Assembly (NCBI GenBank): GCA_964528095.1
Contig: CAZGSG010000001.1
Coordinates: 60,979 to 124,978 of the forward strand
Source of the DNA: CAZGSG01 sp964528095
Lineage (GTDB): Bacteria > Bacteroidota > Bacteroidia > Chitinophagales > Chitinophagaceae
Length of the DNA: 64,000 nt
Reading direction: 5' to 3'
The notes beneath the pieces are model-generated. The model was not told the DNA's origin. It ran no database searches and saw only the letters and a list, made by a program, of their open reading frames with translations. Numbering within the stretch: the stretch's first letter is position 1; each line of letters opens with the position of its first letter. The position numbers were made by a program, and so were the translations under genes. Below are positions 17,170-25,751 of this stretch, piece after piece.

Positions 17170-17832
17170 ATGCATATTATAGCTACCACATTATTGTTGT
17201 TGTTTATGCATGCTTCCATAGCACAAACGGTGTCTTCTTCCCTCCCCAAAACCATTGATAAAAAAAGCCGCTACCTGTTTTACCTGCATGGTGGCGTAGT
17301 AACTATTCTTGGCGATAACGCCATTAACAATGGTGCGCCTGAATGGGGGCCTTATGAATATTCGAATATATTAGACAGCCTGCGACTACGGGGTTTTTAT
17401 GTGATAAGTGAACGAAGGTTTCCGGAAGTGAAAGATTCGTCGTATGCTGTAAAGATCTGCAGCCAAATAGATAGTTTATTAAAAGCTGGTGTGCCGGTTC
17501 AAAATCTTCTTGTAGTGAGCGCCAGTGCCGGTTGGGCAATCAGCTACCGTGTTTCAGACCGGCTAAGGAATGATTCATTGCATTTCGTTAAAATGGGCGG
17601 TTGCCGGCAGGATGATTACAAAGAAGTTGAACAAAGCGAATTACACGGCCGTTTCCTGTCTATCATTGAAAAAAGCGACCCACGTGGCTCTTGTGATAAC
17701 CTGTTTCAAATGCAAAAGCGCATCATAAGTTATAAACAGGTCGTGTTAAACACAGGTTTAGGTCATGGATTTCTCTACAGGGGAAGGAAGGATTGGATCG
17801 ATCCGATTGTAGAGTGGGTCGGTAAGAATTAG
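17170..17832 (+). CDS. Secreted alpha/beta hydrolase-like protein
   Basis: 220 residues with a signal peptide (MHIIATTLLLLFMHASIAQ). It has LFYLHGGVV (an HGG oxyanion motif) and a nucleophile-like elbow VSASAGW at about residues 117-123. GLGHGFLYR near 197-205 would supply the catalytic His. The elbow reads SASAG instead of GxSxG, which lies within the variation of small hydrolases. At 220 residues the fold is minimal. It should be periplasmic. The substrate is unknown. The gene reads toward a short ankyrin-like frame 20 bases downstream. Confidence 0.72.
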   Translation: MHIIATTLLLLFMHASIAQTVSSSLPKTIDKKSRYLFYLHGGVVTILGDNAINNGAPEWGPYEYSNILDSLRLRGFYVISERRFPEVKDSSYAVKICSQIDSLLKAGVPVQNLLVVSASAGWAISYRVSDRLRNDSLHFVKMGGCRQDDYKEVEQSELHGRFLSIIEKSDPRGSCDNLFQMQKRIISYKQVVLNTGLGHGFLYRGRKDWIDPIVEWVGKN

Positions 17833-17851
17833 ATATGATAAAAGTCATTAT

Positions 17852-18130
17852 ATGGATAATCTACATCAGCAAATGTTGAATGCAGCTTTGCAAAACGACC
17901 TGAATACTGTAGAGAAACTGGTGTCTCAAGGTGCAGATATAAATTATAACGACCCCCCTAAACCAAAGATGCAAACGGTTATACACCCATTTCCTGGGGG
18001 GAGCTGGTATCTAAGACCTTCAAATGTGTCGGGCTTATTGCTTTATGCAACGTACCCCGTATTTCCGGATGTCCTTAGTCTTTCATGTGATGGCGAACGT
18101 TTTCAAATGTACCATCCGGATGAGGAATAG
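17852..18130 (+). CDS. Short ankyrin-like open frame, probably a truncated gene
   Basis: 92 codons. Residues 1-35 (QQMLNAALQNDLNTVEKLVS, then QGADIN) are a good single ankyrin unit, like the N-terminus of the protein at 6917. The rest, beginning at a proline-rich DPPKPKMQ, shows no ankyrin pattern. The frame therefore looks like the 5' end of an ankyrin gene joined to unrelated DNA. It overlaps an opposite-strand small frame (18075-18248). Whether it is translated is doubtful. Confidence 0.4.
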   Translation: MDNLHQQMLNAALQNDLNTVEKLVSQGADINYNDPPKPKMQTVIHPFPGGSWYLRPSNVSGLLLYATYPVFPDVLSLSCDGERFQMYHPDEE

Positions 18131-18248
18131 TAGAGAGATCCATAATACCCATAATACCTGATGAAGTCGACCATTCAATAAGGTGAAAATTTTTAGTCAA
18201 TCTCCATTTCTGTTCATTGCCAAGTGTAGATTTTACACTACCCGGCAT
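18075..18248 (-). CDS. Possible 57-residue protein overlapping the HxlR stop
   Basis: A 57-codon frame starts at the ATG complementary to 18246-18248, sharing 11 bases with the end of the HxlR gene (ATGCCGGGTAG). The peptide (KWRLTKNFHLIEWSTSSG, IPHPDGTFENVRHHMKD) has a protein-like composition but no known family. The overlap would allow translational coupling to the regulator. It may instead be a remnant. Confidence 0.28.
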   Translation of the reverse strand: MPGSVKSTLGNEQKWRLTKNFHLIEWSTSSGIMGIMDLSTIPHPDGTFENVRHHMKD

Positions 18249-18609
18249 AATTTATTTTACTCCTTTTACCATTTTCGTTAGGCATTGGAGCTACTTCATA
18301 TTTTAAGTTCCATTCTTTTATGTGTTCTAAGATTGGCAAAAAAGCCAAGCCTTTTTCAGACAACTTGTATTCTACCCTTGGTGGTAATTCCTTAAAGGCT
18401 AACCTTTCCAATAATCCATCTTCTTCCAGTTCCTTTAGTTGTTCAGTAAGTACTTTTCGAGTGATGTGAGGTATAATGGCATCTAACTGTCCAAACCTAA
18501 TGGTACGGGTACCAATTACATTTATGATTATCGGCTTCCATTTATTACCAATAGTGCCAATAGCTCTCGTAAACGGGCAGTTTGAATTGCAAAATCTGTC
18601 GTCTCTCAT
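18238..18609 (-). CDS. HxlR family transcriptional regulator
   Basis: 123 residues with the standard HxlR layout. An N-terminal CNSNCPFTRAIGTIGNKWKPI is followed by a winged helix (FGQLDAIIPHITRKVLTEQLKELEEDG) and a wing, LPPRVEYKLSEKG. The cysteines near the N-terminus (residues 7 and 11) are where redox or electrophile-sensing HxlR proteins carry their reactive thiol. It is transcribed divergently from the SDR gene at 18715, with 105 bases between them holding dyads. It probably represses that gene and itself, in response to quinones or aldehydes. The inducer is not known. Confidence 0.92.
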   Translation of the reverse strand: MRDDRFCNSNCPFTRAIGTIGNKWKPIIINVIGTRTIRFGQLDAIIPHITRKVLTEQLKELEEDGLLERLAFKELPPRVEYKLSEKGLAFLPILEHIKEWNLKYEVAPMPNENGKRSKINYAG

Positions 18610-18624
18610 ATTTTAAAATTTGTA

Positions 18625-18689
18625 GTTACCCAAAAGTAACCAGTATACACTATAATGGTTACAAATATATACTATTGATGGTATCTTTG
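18625..18689 (+). promoter_or_regulatory. Divergent promoter/operator region between HxlR and SDR genes
   Basis: GTTAC-CCAAAA-GTAAC (18625-18640) is a perfect 5-base dyad, 16 bases before the HxlR start. Two near-direct repeats follow, TATACACTATAATGGT (18644-18659) and TATACTATTGATGGT (18668-18682). TATCTTTG at 18682-18689 matches the Bacteroidota -7 element TAnnTTTG exactly; the -33 TTG is weak. A repressor on these sites would cover both promoters. Confidence 0.55.
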
Positions 18690-18714
18690 CGAAACAATTA
18701 AAAGGAGTTGAAAA

Positions 18715-19467
18715 ATGAGCAGATTAAAGAACAAAGTAGCGGTTATTACAGGCGGCAGCAGTGGTATCGGTTTTGGCATAGCCCGGGAATTTAAAAATGA
18801 AGGCGCTAAAGGAGTTATTGTTGGCAGAAACCAGGAAACTTTAGATAGTGCTGTGTCTCAGCTTGGTGATGATTTTATAACCATAAATGCCGATGTAACC
18901 AACCTGGACGACCTGGACCGCGTGTTTAAAGAAACATCTGAAAAATTTGGTAAGATAGACATCGTTGTAGCTAATGCGGGTGGTGGAACTATAGGAACTG
19001 TGGCAACTATTGGCGAAGCAGATTATGATAAGACAATGGATCTAAACCTGAAAAGTGTCTACTTCACTGTTCATAAAGCGTTGCCCTACATAAATGATGG
19101 TAGTTCTATTATTCTTATCGGATCAAATGCAGCACATCGGGCATACCCGTCTTTCACCCTTTATGGTGCTGCAAAAGCGGCTGTGATTTTTTTTGCAAAA
19201 GGATTTTCAAGTGACCTTTTGGGCAGAAAAATCAGAGTTAATGTAATAACACCGGGTACAACAGACACACCAGCATTTGAAAAATTTGTTCCCTTAGAAC
19301 AGATTGAATCTATAAAAAAACACTTTGCAGATACAATGCCGATAGGCAGGATTGGACAACCGTCTGACATTGGTAAAACAGCAGTTTTCCTGGCTTCTGA
19401 TGATTCTTCGTTTTTGCTTGGTGCTGAAATCCTTGTTGATGGTGGACTAACCTATTTGTCTAAATGA
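18715..19467 (+). CDS. Short-chain dehydrogenase/reductase under HxlR control
   Basis: 250 residues. The classical SDR motifs are TGGSSGIG (residues 12-19), a VVGRNQ loop suggesting NADP(H), ANAGGG, the catalytic Ser in LIGSNAA, YGAAK with Tyr/Lys, and the C-terminal LGAEILVDGGLTY. The canonical NNAG is VANAGG here, common in this subgroup. A good AAAAGGAG ribosome site precedes the ATG. HxlR-SDR pairs of this sort usually detoxify reactive carbonyls or quinones, and that is the inferred role. The F420-reductase-like gene follows 61 bases downstream. Confidence 0.92.
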   Translation: MSRLKNKVAVITGGSSGIGFGIAREFKNEGAKGVIVGRNQETLDSAVSQLGDDFITINADVTNLDDLDRVFKETSEKFGKIDIVVANAGGGTIGTVATIGEADYDKTMDLNLKSVYFTVHKALPYINDGSSIILIGSNAAHRAYPSFTLYGAAKAAVIFFAKGFSSDLLGRKIRVNVITPGTTDTPAFEKFVPLEQIESIKKHFADTMPIGRIGQPSDIGKTAVFLASDDSSFLLGAEILVDGGLTYLSK

Positions 19468-19528
19468 TGGCACTACAATGGTTCGGTTTTGCGGCTCTTG
19501 TCATTAAATAACTAAAATAATTATCAGA

Positions 19529-20152
19529 ATGAGTAACTCAGAAAACAAAGTAGTAAGCTACGCAATTATCGGTTTCGGCAATATCGGCAGGGCCTTAACC
19601 AGGGCGTTCACCCGCAACGGCATTAAAGTATCCGTTGCAACTACACGCAGCCCGGAAAGCTTTGCATCCGATGCGGCCGCGATCGGCGCTGGGATCATTC
19701 CCACAACACTGGCTGAAGCTGTCAGGGCGGACGTCATCTTTTTGGCTGTGCGTTTTGAATCGCACCCGGATGTTGCAAAGGCGCTGCCCACCTGGCAGGG
19801 GAAAATCATCGTTGATGTAACGAATGCCTACGGCGTGCCCCGTGAGAAGCTGGGAGGACAGTCTTCCGCCGAGGTAGTTGCTCGGGCCTTCATTGGAGGT
19901 CGACTGGTTAAAGGCTTCAACCATTTGGGCGCTGCTGTTCTTGCCCAGGATCCGGCCGTACATGGTGGCAGGAGAGTGGTGTTCCTGGCAAGCGACGATG
20001 AAAGTGCAGCAACGGAGATCGGTGCGCTTGCAGAGACTCTCGGTTTTTCGCCAATCAAACTTGGCGGGCTTTCAGAAGGAGGACTGCTTGTGCAGGCGCA
20101 CGGAAATAGCTGGGGTCAACTGATTTTTAAGGACCTGTTCAAGTTCGACTGA
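19529..20152 (+). CDS. NADPH-dependent F420-reductase-like NAD(P)-binding protein
   Basis: 207 residues with an N-terminal Rossmann motif IIGFGNIGRALTRAF (GxGxxG) and the layout of the NADP oxidoreductase/F420-dependent family (COG2085). These include ATTRSPESF, DVIFLAVRF, IIVDVTNAYG and VKGFNHLGAAVL. In Bacteroidota, which lack F420, such proteins are thought to act on NADPH with another acceptor, often near stress-type SDRs. The gene is visibly richer in G and C at third codon positions than its neighbours (GCC, GGC, CTG, GCG are frequent), which suggests recent acquisition. It sits in a run of HxlR-linked reductases. Confidence 0.82.
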   Translation: MSNSENKVVSYAIIGFGNIGRALTRAFTRNGIKVSVATTRSPESFASDAAAIGAGIIPTTLAEAVRADVIFLAVRFESHPDVAKALPTWQGKIIVDVTNAYGVPREKLGGQSSAEVVARAFIGGRLVKGFNHLGAAVLAQDPAVHGGRRVVFLASDDESAATEIGALAETLGFSPIKLGGLSEGGLLVQAHGNSWGQLIFKDLFKFD

Positions 20153-20230
20153 TGAATTGTGATCGCCAAATTCCGTTTTGGATGGTGTGCATAGTTTTTA
20201 AATTCCTGGAAAAATAAATAAAGAAAATAA

Positions 20231-20772
20231 CTGTAATAATTCCAACACAAACTAAATGGGTTATTGACCCAGTGCATTCAGAAGTTCAATTCAAAGTGAA
20301 ACACCTTATGATTTCAACTGTTACAGGTTCGTATCAAAATTTGGTGGCACTGTAACTACCCAATCAAATGATTTTGAAAATGCGGAAATCGAATTTTCAT
20401 TAGATGTAAACAGCAGCTCCACTAGTCAGGAAATGAGAGATAACCATTTAAAGAATGATGATTTCTTTCAAGCTGAAAAATATCCAACAATTGATTTTAA
20501 ATCCACTTCTTTTCAAAAGCTAAAAGATACAGGTTATGCCCTTGCTGACCACCTTACAATGAAAGGAATAACTACAGAAGTTCATGTAAACGCTGAGTTT
20601 GGTGGAGAATCAAAGGACCACCAGGGAAATTTAAAAGCAGGATTTGAGATAACCGGAACAATTAATCGCAAAGATTTCGGACTAACCGTATAACGCCTTA
20701 ACTGAAACCGGCAGTTTAGCTTTAAGTGAAAACAGTAAGTTGATAGCTAACATACAAGTTGTTAAACAGTAA
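20231..20772 (+). pseudogene. YceI family protein, frameshifted twice
   Basis: The conserved YceI sequence can be read across three frames. WVIDPVHSEVQFKVKHLMIS is in the first (from about 20254). A one-base loss near 20335 then moves to FGGTVTTQSNDFENAEIEFS and on to TINRKDFGLT. A one-base gain near 20690 moves to NALTETGSLALS...IANIQVVKQ, ending at the TAA at 20770. No ATG is found at the expected start. The only long intact frame (20433-20693) covers the middle of the domain. YceI proteins bind polyisoprenoids in a lipocalin-like barrel. Here the gene is almost certainly inactive unless sequencing errors account for both shifts. Confidence 0.8.
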
Positions 20773-20836
20773 TTTCAAAAAGCAGCATTAAATACATAAC
20801 GCTTTACAAAAAAAGAGACATTAAATAATCGAAACA

Positions 20837-21595
20837 ATGAATAAGTTAGAAAACAAAGTAGCAATAGTTACCGGTGCATCAAAAGGGATAGGTGCCTCTA
20901 TCGCCAAACACTTAGCAGCAGAAGGGGCAAAAGTAGTTGTAAATTATGCTTCAAGTAAAGAAGGTGCAGATAAAGTGGTAAAAGGGATAACTGACAATGG
21001 AGGCATAGCCATTGCGGTTCAAGCCGATGTATCAAATGAAGCCGATGTGATCAGGCTGTTTGAAGTAACAAAGAAGGCTTTTGGAAAGTTAGATATTCTG
21101 GTAAACAATGCGGTGGCTCAAGGATACGCACCTGTCGAACAGATATCGGCCGAGACTTTCCATCAGAGCTTCAACGTCAATGTTTTAGGGCCGATACTTA
21201 CGATCCAGGCAGCTTTAAAATTATTTAGCGATAAGGGTGGCAATATTATTAATATCAGTTCAGGTGCAAGCAAAATGCCGCTGCCATCAGCCTCATTGTA
21301 TTCTGCCTCTAAAGCGGCTTTAGACGCCATAACGATTTCTTTGTCGAAGGAATTGGGTGCGAAAAACATTCGTGTCAATTCGATTTTGCCTGGCGCTACA
21401 GAAACCGAAGGTGCACGTAGTGCAGGCATTACTACCGGCAGTGATGTCGAAAAAATGTTTATCGCCAATACACCGCTCGGCCGCAGAGGTCAGCCAGAAG
21501 ATATTGCGAAAGCTGCCGTTTTCCTGGCTTCCGATGATGCTGCATGGATTACGGGAGAGCAAATTTCCGTTTCGGGTGGCATGTATGGTTTTTAA
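20837..21595 (+). CDS. Short-chain dehydrogenase (glucose-1-dehydrogenase/FabG-like)
   Basis: 252 residues with all classical SDR features: TGASKGIG (residues 13-20), VNYASS loop suited to NADP(H), NNAVAQG at the NNAG site, SISSGAS with the catalytic Ser, and YSASK. The C-terminus is GEQISVSGGMYGF. It belongs to the large group annotated as glucose 1-dehydrogenase or 3-oxoacyl-ACP reductase, and the true substrate is open. It follows the broken YceI gene. The pattern SDR, reductase, YceI, SDR looks like a stress-reductase cluster assembled stepwise. Confidence 0.9.
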   Translation: MNKLENKVAIVTGASKGIGASIAKHLAAEGAKVVVNYASSKEGADKVVKGITDNGGIAIAVQADVSNEADVIRLFEVTKKAFGKLDILVNNAVAQGYAPVEQISAETFHQSFNVNVLGPILTIQAALKLFSDKGGNIINISSGASKMPLPSASLYSASKAALDAITISLSKELGAKNIRVNSILPGATETEGARSAGITTGSDVEKMFIANTPLGRRGQPEDIAKAAVFLASDDAAWITGEQISVSGGMYGF

Positions 21596-22094
21596 TCCAT
21601 CAACTCAAAAATGAACGACAATGAGAGCGAATTATAGGTCTTGGTGGACACATCAACTACACACTGAAATGAATCAACACTAACCACTACTTAATCCTAA
21701 AAGCCACTGATACATAAGTTATTCGAGGCTTTTTCTTTTCGGGACAGCAGGAATCTAACAAATTCGCGAGTATTGCCGTCCCTTTTTGGCCCTTTCTATC
21801 CCAAACCTTCCCATTTCTTCTCAAAACGGACATTGGTAGCCCCAAGGGTCGAAGACTCGAACCAGTTGTTGCGGGATTTAAGGGAATTGGCAACATTAAG
21901 CGGCAATGGATAGCTCAAATAGGACAATAAAAGTTCGAGCACTTCCTATGGGTTAATCAGCTTTAGAACTGTGTAAGTTTCTCAAAGCCTATTACTGATT
22001 ATAAGAAAATAGGGGGTTGATATTTTGAGTACCAGCTCTTTTTACTTTTAGCTGGCCAGCAAAGGGACTTCAAGTTAACTGGCCCTCTGAATTA
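21596..22094. other. Intergenic region with scar and shared 31-base repeat
   Basis: About 500 bases between the convergent SDR and beta-lactamase-like genes. Nothing codes convincingly. 21811-21841 is repeated at 39344-39374. 21845-21945 resembles about 17000-17095: both contain TTTAAGGGAATT, a (G/A)C(G/A)ACATT(T)AAG stretch and AATAAAAAGTTCGAG. Confidence 0.5.
21811..21841. repeat. 31-base dispersed repeat, copy 1
   Basis: Shares 30 of 31 bases with 39344-39374; the core is TCAAAACGGACATTGGTAGC. Both copies lie in gene-free DNA beside degraded sequence. The reverse strand reads GGCTACCAATG, as in the 3' end of a tRNA acceptor. It is probably a scar of integration or of a lost mobile element. 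Confidence 0.6.
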
Positions 22095-23501
22095 TTAATC
22101 TTTATCTTTTACCCAGGTCAACTGCCCCAATACCACTGCTTTTATTCCGTCAATATCTTTGGTTATAAAATTGTAACCGATGCTGTAGCTGCCATGTGCT
22201 TGTGCTTTAAACCGATTGTTACCGTTGGCTATTAAGGGGTGTGCGGGAAGTTCTTTTTCCAGGTAGGTAGAATAAAGCTGGCCATCTTTTACATAAATAT
22301 TCAGGCTATCAAAGCCGCCTTGCAGGCGATAAGTACCTACAAACTTTGCCATTTCTGGAGAAGGGTTTTTATAAATGGGTGATACCAGTTTGCCGATGTA
22401 CTCATTCATTTTGTCAAATTCGAAGTCGGTAGTATTGGTAAGTATTACCCATCCAGTTTCCAGGTCTGGATAGAAAGCTACCAGGCAACGATAGCCCAGC
22501 ATACCTCCTTCGTGTAAAACAATGGGATAGGAGGGTTTCCAGCCTATTCGTAGCGATTGCATCATGCGCCTGTTTTTCAACGAAAGAATTTTATTGGCTG
22601 CTGCGCTTGTATCGAATTGAAAGCTGATATACTTCGCCAGGTCTTTGGCAGTAGAATACATCCCCCCTGCATACAAAGCAGAATTGGAATGAAAAGTAGG
22701 CGTCTTTAAGAACTGTTGCAGGCTTTCATCAAAATAATATCCTTTCGCCACAATGGTAGACCCGAAATTTTCGGTGCCTATGCCGCTACTGGTCATTTGT
22801 AAAGGTTTACAGATATTATTTACTACGTAATCACTATAGTCCTGTTTGGCAGCTCTTTCCAATGCAATGCCCAGCATTGAATAGCCGAGATTCGAGTATT
22901 GCCGATCTCCATAGTTGAGCAATTGATAATCGGGATACACTTTTTTAATGTATTCCAATGATTGCAGCAGTTCTTTTTTGCTGGCTGGTTCCAGACTCGC
23001 GTAATGGGTACGGTTAAACAGCCATCGGTCAATTTGTTTGGCAAAGTTCACATCGGCGGGTGTATTGCGTGGCATGCCGGAAGTATGTGTAGCAAGTTGG
23101 AGAAAACTAATTCCACTTTCTGCAACCCTATTTATATCTCCTTTATATTCAGGCAGGTATTTTTTTATGTCTTCGTCCAGTTTAACTTTATTTCGTTGCA
23201 CCAGTTGCATGAACATGGTGGCTGTAAATGTTTTGGTTACCGACAAAATGGGATAGCGGCTATCAATTGTTGCAACCACCTTGTTTTCTACGTCAATATA
23301 CCCTAGCGATTCGCTAAACACTATTTCTTTTCCATGTACAATGGCTACTACGATACTAGGTGTATGGTAGCGATCTTTAAATCCGGCAATACCTACCTTT
23401 AATTGCGCAATGGTAGAATCGGGCAGTTGCTGTGCCGTGGAAATTACAGGTGCCGCTATCAGTAAAGAAAGACAGGCGATCGATAAAAAAGATTTGAACA
23501 T
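22095..23501 (-). CDS. Class C beta-lactamase-like serine hydrolase, exported
   Basis: 468 residues with a signal peptide (LSLLIAAPVISTAQQ). The catalytic motifs of the serine beta-lactamase/DD-peptidase fold are in order: SVTK (SxxK, about residue 88), YSN (YxN, about 195) and HEGG (the HxG/KTG equivalent, about 345). A C-terminal extension of about 100 residues (GTYRLQGGFDSLNIYVKDGQLY) is the lipocalin-like DUF3471-type domain often fused to esterase EstB-like members. Most such Bacteroidota proteins are esterases or peptidases, not resistance enzymes. It should act in the periplasm. Confidence 0.87.
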   Translation of the reverse strand: MFKSFLSIACLSLLIAAPVISTAQQLPDSTIAQLKVGIAGFKDRYHTPSIVVAIVHGKEIVFSESLGYIDVENKVVATIDSRYPILSVTKTFTATMFMQLVQRNKVKLDEDIKKYLPEYKGDINRVAESGISFLQLATHTSGMPRNTPADVNFAKQIDRWLFNRTHYASLEPASKKELLQSLEYIKKVYPDYQLLNYGDRQYSNLGYSMLGIALERAAKQDYSDYVVNNICKPLQMTSSGIGTENFGSTIVAKGYYFDESLQQFLKTPTFHSNSALYAGGMYSTAKDLAKYISFQFDTSAAANKILSLKNRRMMQSLRIGWKPSYPIVLHEGGMLGYRCLVAFYPDLETGWVILTNTTDFEFDKMNEYIGKLVSPIYKNPSPEMAKFVGTYRLQGGFDSLNIYVKDGQLYSTYLEKELPAHPLIANGNNRFKAQAHGSYSIGYNFITKDIDGIKAVVLGQLTWVKDKD

Positions 23502-24512
23502 CGGAAGTAATTTTTGTAAAAAAGTTAGACGCTGTTGCTACTTACCAGGTTACAGGCAAAGACGTCCAGTCCGTGTCATCCGTGTTTTAAAGATTTAGTA
23601 GAAGGTGTGACTTTTATTTATAAACAATAAAGAAGCCAGCTCCTCTAATGTTTTTGGGGAGGTAATTACTTTAGCAATAGCATGCGCTAACCCGGATATT
23701 CTGCTTGTAATAACTAGATCAATACACCAACCCGGTAGGTATTCCTCGAACTTTATAAATTTCTAATAATCAATCATTCATAAAGTAAATTGCTCGAAAA
23801 ATGTCCCCAAAGAGCCGGCAAATGTCGCTTAATGTTGTTTGTAGCTTCGACAGGAATCGAACCTGCATGACCATGAAAAACCTCTGTAACATATTGCCGC
23901 CTCCCCTTTCAAACGGGTACACCGGTCTTTTTTAATTAACGAACATAAAATCACGGTCTATGGCCGACAGGAAATTATTTTGGGAAGTATCAAAGTTCCT
24001 GTCGGAAAGAATTATAAGACATCTAAATCGCCCGCCTAATTTTTTTTACCAACTAATCGCCCTGGTTAAAAAAGCATCGCTCTTATTTTTGGTGTATTAT
24101 AAATGAAGCAAATAAATTACACGAGTTCATAAATATTTGGCATGATAACCCTAAAAAAATTTGTAGCCCCAAGTGAACTATTCTCGAAATACTCCTTGCA
24201 AGATTAGAGCGATTGGCAAGGTTAGCAGCTTAGAAAATAAAAATATCCTCATGCACATGGACAGGATTCTCCTGTAACAATTATCCGTATCATATACGTT
24301 TGGGTGAATAAATAATCCAATTGAAATTCTCGATTTATACCGCGTTTACGCGCGTATTCAAGAGGGTGGTACCCATATTCAATACGTTATTTAGGGGTTT
24401 GCACTTAATAAATGTTAAGCAGATAAAGATTGTGGAATAATTTATTTGTCGTGTCAAATAAATAGAGCAGTTTTATTTACCAAACGAACATCACCACCAA
24501 CGCTTACTGTAC
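23502..24512. other. Long gene-free region upstream of the toxin locus
   Basis: About 1 kb with no supportable gene on either strand. It contains a tRNA 3'-end fragment (23841-23872) and another sequence near 24180-24240 resembling the scar family of 17.0 and 21.9 kb. The last 100 bases presumably hold the promoter of the gene at 24513. Its degraded look and position suggest an old integration boundary of the toxin region. Confidence 0.5.
23841..23872 (-). tRNA. Fragment of a tRNA 3' end (T-arm and acceptor half), not functional
   Basis: On the minus strand this reads CAGGTTCGATTCCTG, a perfect T-arm, followed by TCGAAGC and preceded by a variable-loop-like GGTCATG. The same T-arm sequence occurs in the intact tRNA-Arg at 41059-41130. 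No matching 5' acceptor strand (GCTTCGA) or anticodon arm exists nearby, so it is a remnant such as is left at integration sites. Confidence 0.5.
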
Positions 24513-25751
24513 ATGAGGAGCCGCCATGCCTTATTGTGTCTCGCATTTATTGCTGCAAGCTTTATCAGCTTTGGTCAGGATAGCAGTACAGCCAGGGTTT
24601 CTCTCCAATATGTTGACCACCTTAGTGCCACTGCCGACAGGCTAGAAAAGAAGCTGGACAAACAAACAACAAAAGCATTACAACAATTACAAAAGCAGGA
24701 AGACCGCATGAGGCGGAAGCTGCAAAAGATAGATACCCTCAAGGCCAACGAAATATTTGGACCGGCCAAAGAGAAGCTGAACAAAAATCTTACTGGTGCA
24801 AAACAGTATATCCCCTCTCTGGATACACTTACTTCCTCACTGAAATTTTTAGAGCAGAACCCTCAATTTTTATCCGCAGCAAAAAATGCTAAGGAGAAAT
24901 TGAAACAGGCCACCGAAAAAATGGATGGCCTTAAAGACAAATTCCAACAAGCCGAAACCATCAAGAAATACTTGAAAGAGCGCAGGCAATACCTCAAAGA
25001 TCAACTCACTCAATTTGGCTTTGCCAAGGAACTAAAAAAGATCAACAAACAGGTTTATTACTACAGTCAGCAATTGAATGAATACAAAGCCTTATTAAAG
25101 GATCATAAAAAAGCAGAGAAAAAAGCTATCGAGTTATTGAGCAAAACCAACCTGTTTCAAAAATTCATGCGCAAGCATAGCGAACTGGCGAGTTTATTCC
25201 GCTTGCCCGATCCGGATAACCCTCCCTCGGCCGCAAGCCTTGCCGGATTACAAACCCGTGCCCAGGTGAATGGACTGATCCAGCAACAGATCGCCGCTGG
25301 TGGTCCCAATGCACAGGCACAGTTTCAGCAAAACATGCAATCCGCTCAATCGCAGCTCAGTCAGTTGAAGAACAAACTCGGCAAGATGGGCGGTAATAGT
25401 AGCGATGATATACTACCCGAAGGATTTAGGCCCAACGATCAGAAAAAGAAAAGCTTTCTGCAACGGCTGGAATATGGAACCAATATGCAATCGCAAAAGG
25501 CAACTAACTTTTTCCCCGTAACCACAGATCTCGGGCTATCGCTTGGGTATAAACTTAACGACCGCTCCATCATTGGCATCGGGGCCAGCTATAAACTTGG
25601 CCTGGGTTCGGGCTGGAACCACCTGCGCGTATCACATCAAGGCCTCGGTTTGCGCTCGTTCATCGACTGGAAGATAAAAGGCAGTTTTTGGTTAAGTGGC
25701 GGTTATGAGCAGAACTATAAAGCAGCCTTCAATAGCATCGCACAATTGTAG
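24513..25751 (+). CDS. Coiled-coil outer-membrane-type protein of the RHS locus, cut by an in-frame TAG
   Basis: 412 residues before an amber codon at 25749-25751. The signal peptide (LCLAFIAASFISFGQ) is followed by a long charged coiled-coil region (about 25-225; LEKKLDKQTTKALQQLQKQE). A Gln/Ala-rich linker comes next, then a C-terminal part with alternating beta-strands (TTDLGLSLGYKLNDRSIIGIGASYKL) typical of an outer-membrane barrel. The same frame stays open for 55 codons after the TAG and ends in PIVFRIGYTF, a classic final strand with terminal Phe. The product is therefore truncated by one nonsense change. It starts the module with the YD-repeat and RHS genes and may anchor or export them. 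Confidence 0.72.
   Translation: MRSRHALLCLAFIAASFISFGQDSSTARVSLQYVDHLSATADRLEKKLDKQTTKALQQLQKQEDRMRRKLQKIDTLKANEIFGPAKEKLNKNLTGAKQYIPSLDTLTSSLKFLEQNPQFLSAAKNAKEKLKQATEKMDGLKDKFQQAETIKKYLKERRQYLKDQLTQFGFAKELKKINKQVYYYSQQLNEYKALLKDHKKAEKKAIELLSKTNLFQKFMRKHSELASLFRLPDPDNPPSAASLAGLQTRAQVNGLIQQQIAAGGPNAQAQFQQNMQSAQSQLSQLKNKLGKMGGNSSDDILPEGFRPNDQKKKSFLQRLEYGTNMQSQKATNFFPVTTDLGLSLGYKLNDRSIIGIGASYKLGLGSGWNHLRVSHQGLGLRSFIDWKIKGSFWLSGGYEQNYKAAFNSIAQL

Noticed and set aside
18238..20152. F420 cofactor metabolism suggested by the F420-reductase-like protein
   Set aside because: Bacteroidota do not generally make F420 and no cofactor biosynthesis gene is nearby; the name reflects family only.
21687..21896. 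Minus-strand 69-codon frame
   Set aside because: It reads through the 31-base repeat and the scar family; a gene is unlikely.
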